Shown: piece after piece, positions 63,429 through 64,000 of the stretch
Layout: each line of letters opens with the position of its first letter
How positions within the stretch are numbered: the stretch's first letter is position 1
Source of the DNA: Burkholderia arboris
GTDB taxonomy: Bacteria > Pseudomonadota > Gammaproteobacteria > Burkholderiales > Burkholderiaceae
Assembly (NCBI RefSeq): GCF_902499125.1
Contig: NZ_CABVPX010000019.1
Span: 97,547-161,546 of the forward strand
Direction: 5' to 3'
Length of the DNA stretch: 64,000 bases
Translations under genes and position numbers: made by a program
The notes under the pieces: generated by a model
Seen by the model: the letters and a program-made list of their open reading frames with translations, nothing else
What the model was told of the DNA's origin: nothing
Database searches by the model: none

Positions 63429-64000
63429 GTGAGCACGTTGATTGTTTCTTTGCCGCCGCGCGAGCCTGCCGTGCCGTTGCAGGAATGGCAGTGGCCCGAG
63501 CTGCCGTTCACGCTCGTCGACAAGGCCGGCCAGGTGCAGCGCGCGGGCCGCGCCGCGCTCGCGCTGCTGCCGCGCGCGAATGCGACGGTGTTGATCGTCG
63601 CCGCGCGCGACGTGCTGCTGCTGGCCGCGACCGTGCCGCCGCTGAAGGGGCCGAAGCTGCGCCAGGCGCTGCCCAACATCGTCGAGGATCAGCTGATCCA
63701 GGATCCGCTCGGCTGTCACATCGCGCTCGATCCGGCCGCGCTGCCCGACGGGCGCCGCGTGCTGGCCGTCGTCGATCGCGCGTGGTTCCGCACGATCTGC
63801 GAAGCGTTCACGGCGGCCGGCCACCGGCACCTGAGCGCGGTGCCCGCCACCCGCTGCCTGCCGGCGCCGCGTGCGTCGGCCGAAACGGCATCGACCGCGC
63901 CGGCCGACGGTGAGACTACCGACGCCGCCGCGCTTGCCGCGGACGCCGCCGAGCCGCCTGCCCGCCCGGCGACGGTCGCCGCGGTGCTCGGGCTCGCGAC
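63429..64000 (+). CDS. gspL: Type II secretion GspL (N-terminal part, runs off the right edge)
   Basis: About 190 residues of the cytoplasmic actin-like domain are inside the window. Starts GTG 63429 (MSTLIVSLPPREPAVPLQEW) after GGGAGAGGAGCTCTT. The family block KGPKLRQALPNIVEDQLIQD is present. It would bind GspE and anchor it to the membrane; the membrane helix lies outside the window. Confidence 0.9.
   Translation, partial: MSTLIVSLPPREPAVPLQEWQWPELPFTLVDKAGQVQRAGRAALALLPRANATVLIVAARDVLLLAATVPPLKGPKLRQALPNIVEDQLIQDPLGCHIALDPAALPDGRRVLAVVDRAWFRTICEAFTAAGHRHLSAVPATRCLPAPRASAETASTAPADGETTDAAALAADAAEPPARPATVAAVLGLA

Overview
The window looks like a stretch of chromosome 1 of a Burkholderia species, most likely of the Burkholderia cepacia complex. 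Base composition is very high in GC. The gene order (an ATP synthase operon beside SLC13 permease, parB, parA, rsmG and mnmG), the palindromic parS sites and the type II secretion cluster with gspC on the opposite strand all fit that genus. No rRNA, tRNA, insertion sequence, prophage or CRISPR array was seen. The genus call is an inference from protein families and synteny, not from a database search.

Region by region. (1) 1-8.7 kb: the N-terminal part of putA with an array of PutA-type operator half-sites, then priA, hemE, a periplasmic cyclohexadienyl dehydratase (pheC-like), a 0.7 kb gap with a possible small RNA or small ORF, and an acyl-CoA synthetase. (2) 8.6-16.4 kb: the complete F1Fo ATP synthase operon atpIBEFHAGDC on the minus strand, with a near-consensus promoter before atpI, an intrinsic terminator after atpC, and four related stem-loop repeats in its spacers. 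(3) 16.8-22.9 kb: mnmG-rsmG-parA-parB-SLC13 permease on the minus strand, with one exact and one near-exact parS site. (4) 22.9-33.7 kb: two back-to-back branched-chain amino acid type ABC transporter clusters. In one the permease and ATPase are fused; in the other the LivF-like ATPase has an altered P-loop. A leader/terminator element lies between them. (5) 34-42.4 kb: a GMC oxidoreductase with a divergent LysR regulator, a CYTH protein, a phenylalanine catabolism module (Lrp-type regulator divergent from phhA-phhB across a concentric palindrome), a DUF3717 protein and an OmpR-type two-component system. (6) 42.5-54.1 kb: minus-strand accessory and housekeeping genes (SET-domain protein, old-yellow-enzyme, GATase, MarR regulator, YbdK ligase, cation/proton antiporter, mnmC, a COG0523 GTPase, a lytic transglycosylase), plus hupB on the plus strand. 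(7) 54.4-64 kb: type II secretion genes gspD-E-F, gspC (reversed), gspG-H-I-J-K and the start of gspL.

How the genes work together. The ATP synthase genes are in standard order and make one complex. ParA, ParB and the parS sites form the chromosome-1 partition system. MnmG and MnmC act on the same tRNA wobble uridine, although the methyltransferase half of MnmC looks degraded. pheC, phhA and phhB suggest that phenylalanine can be made from prephenate or arogenate and then converted to tyrosine. The two liv-type clusters take up amino acids. The gsp genes build the type II secretion machine.

Most CDS calls rest on recognisable family motifs. Where several start codons were possible, the start was chosen by Shine-Dalgarno position and family length.
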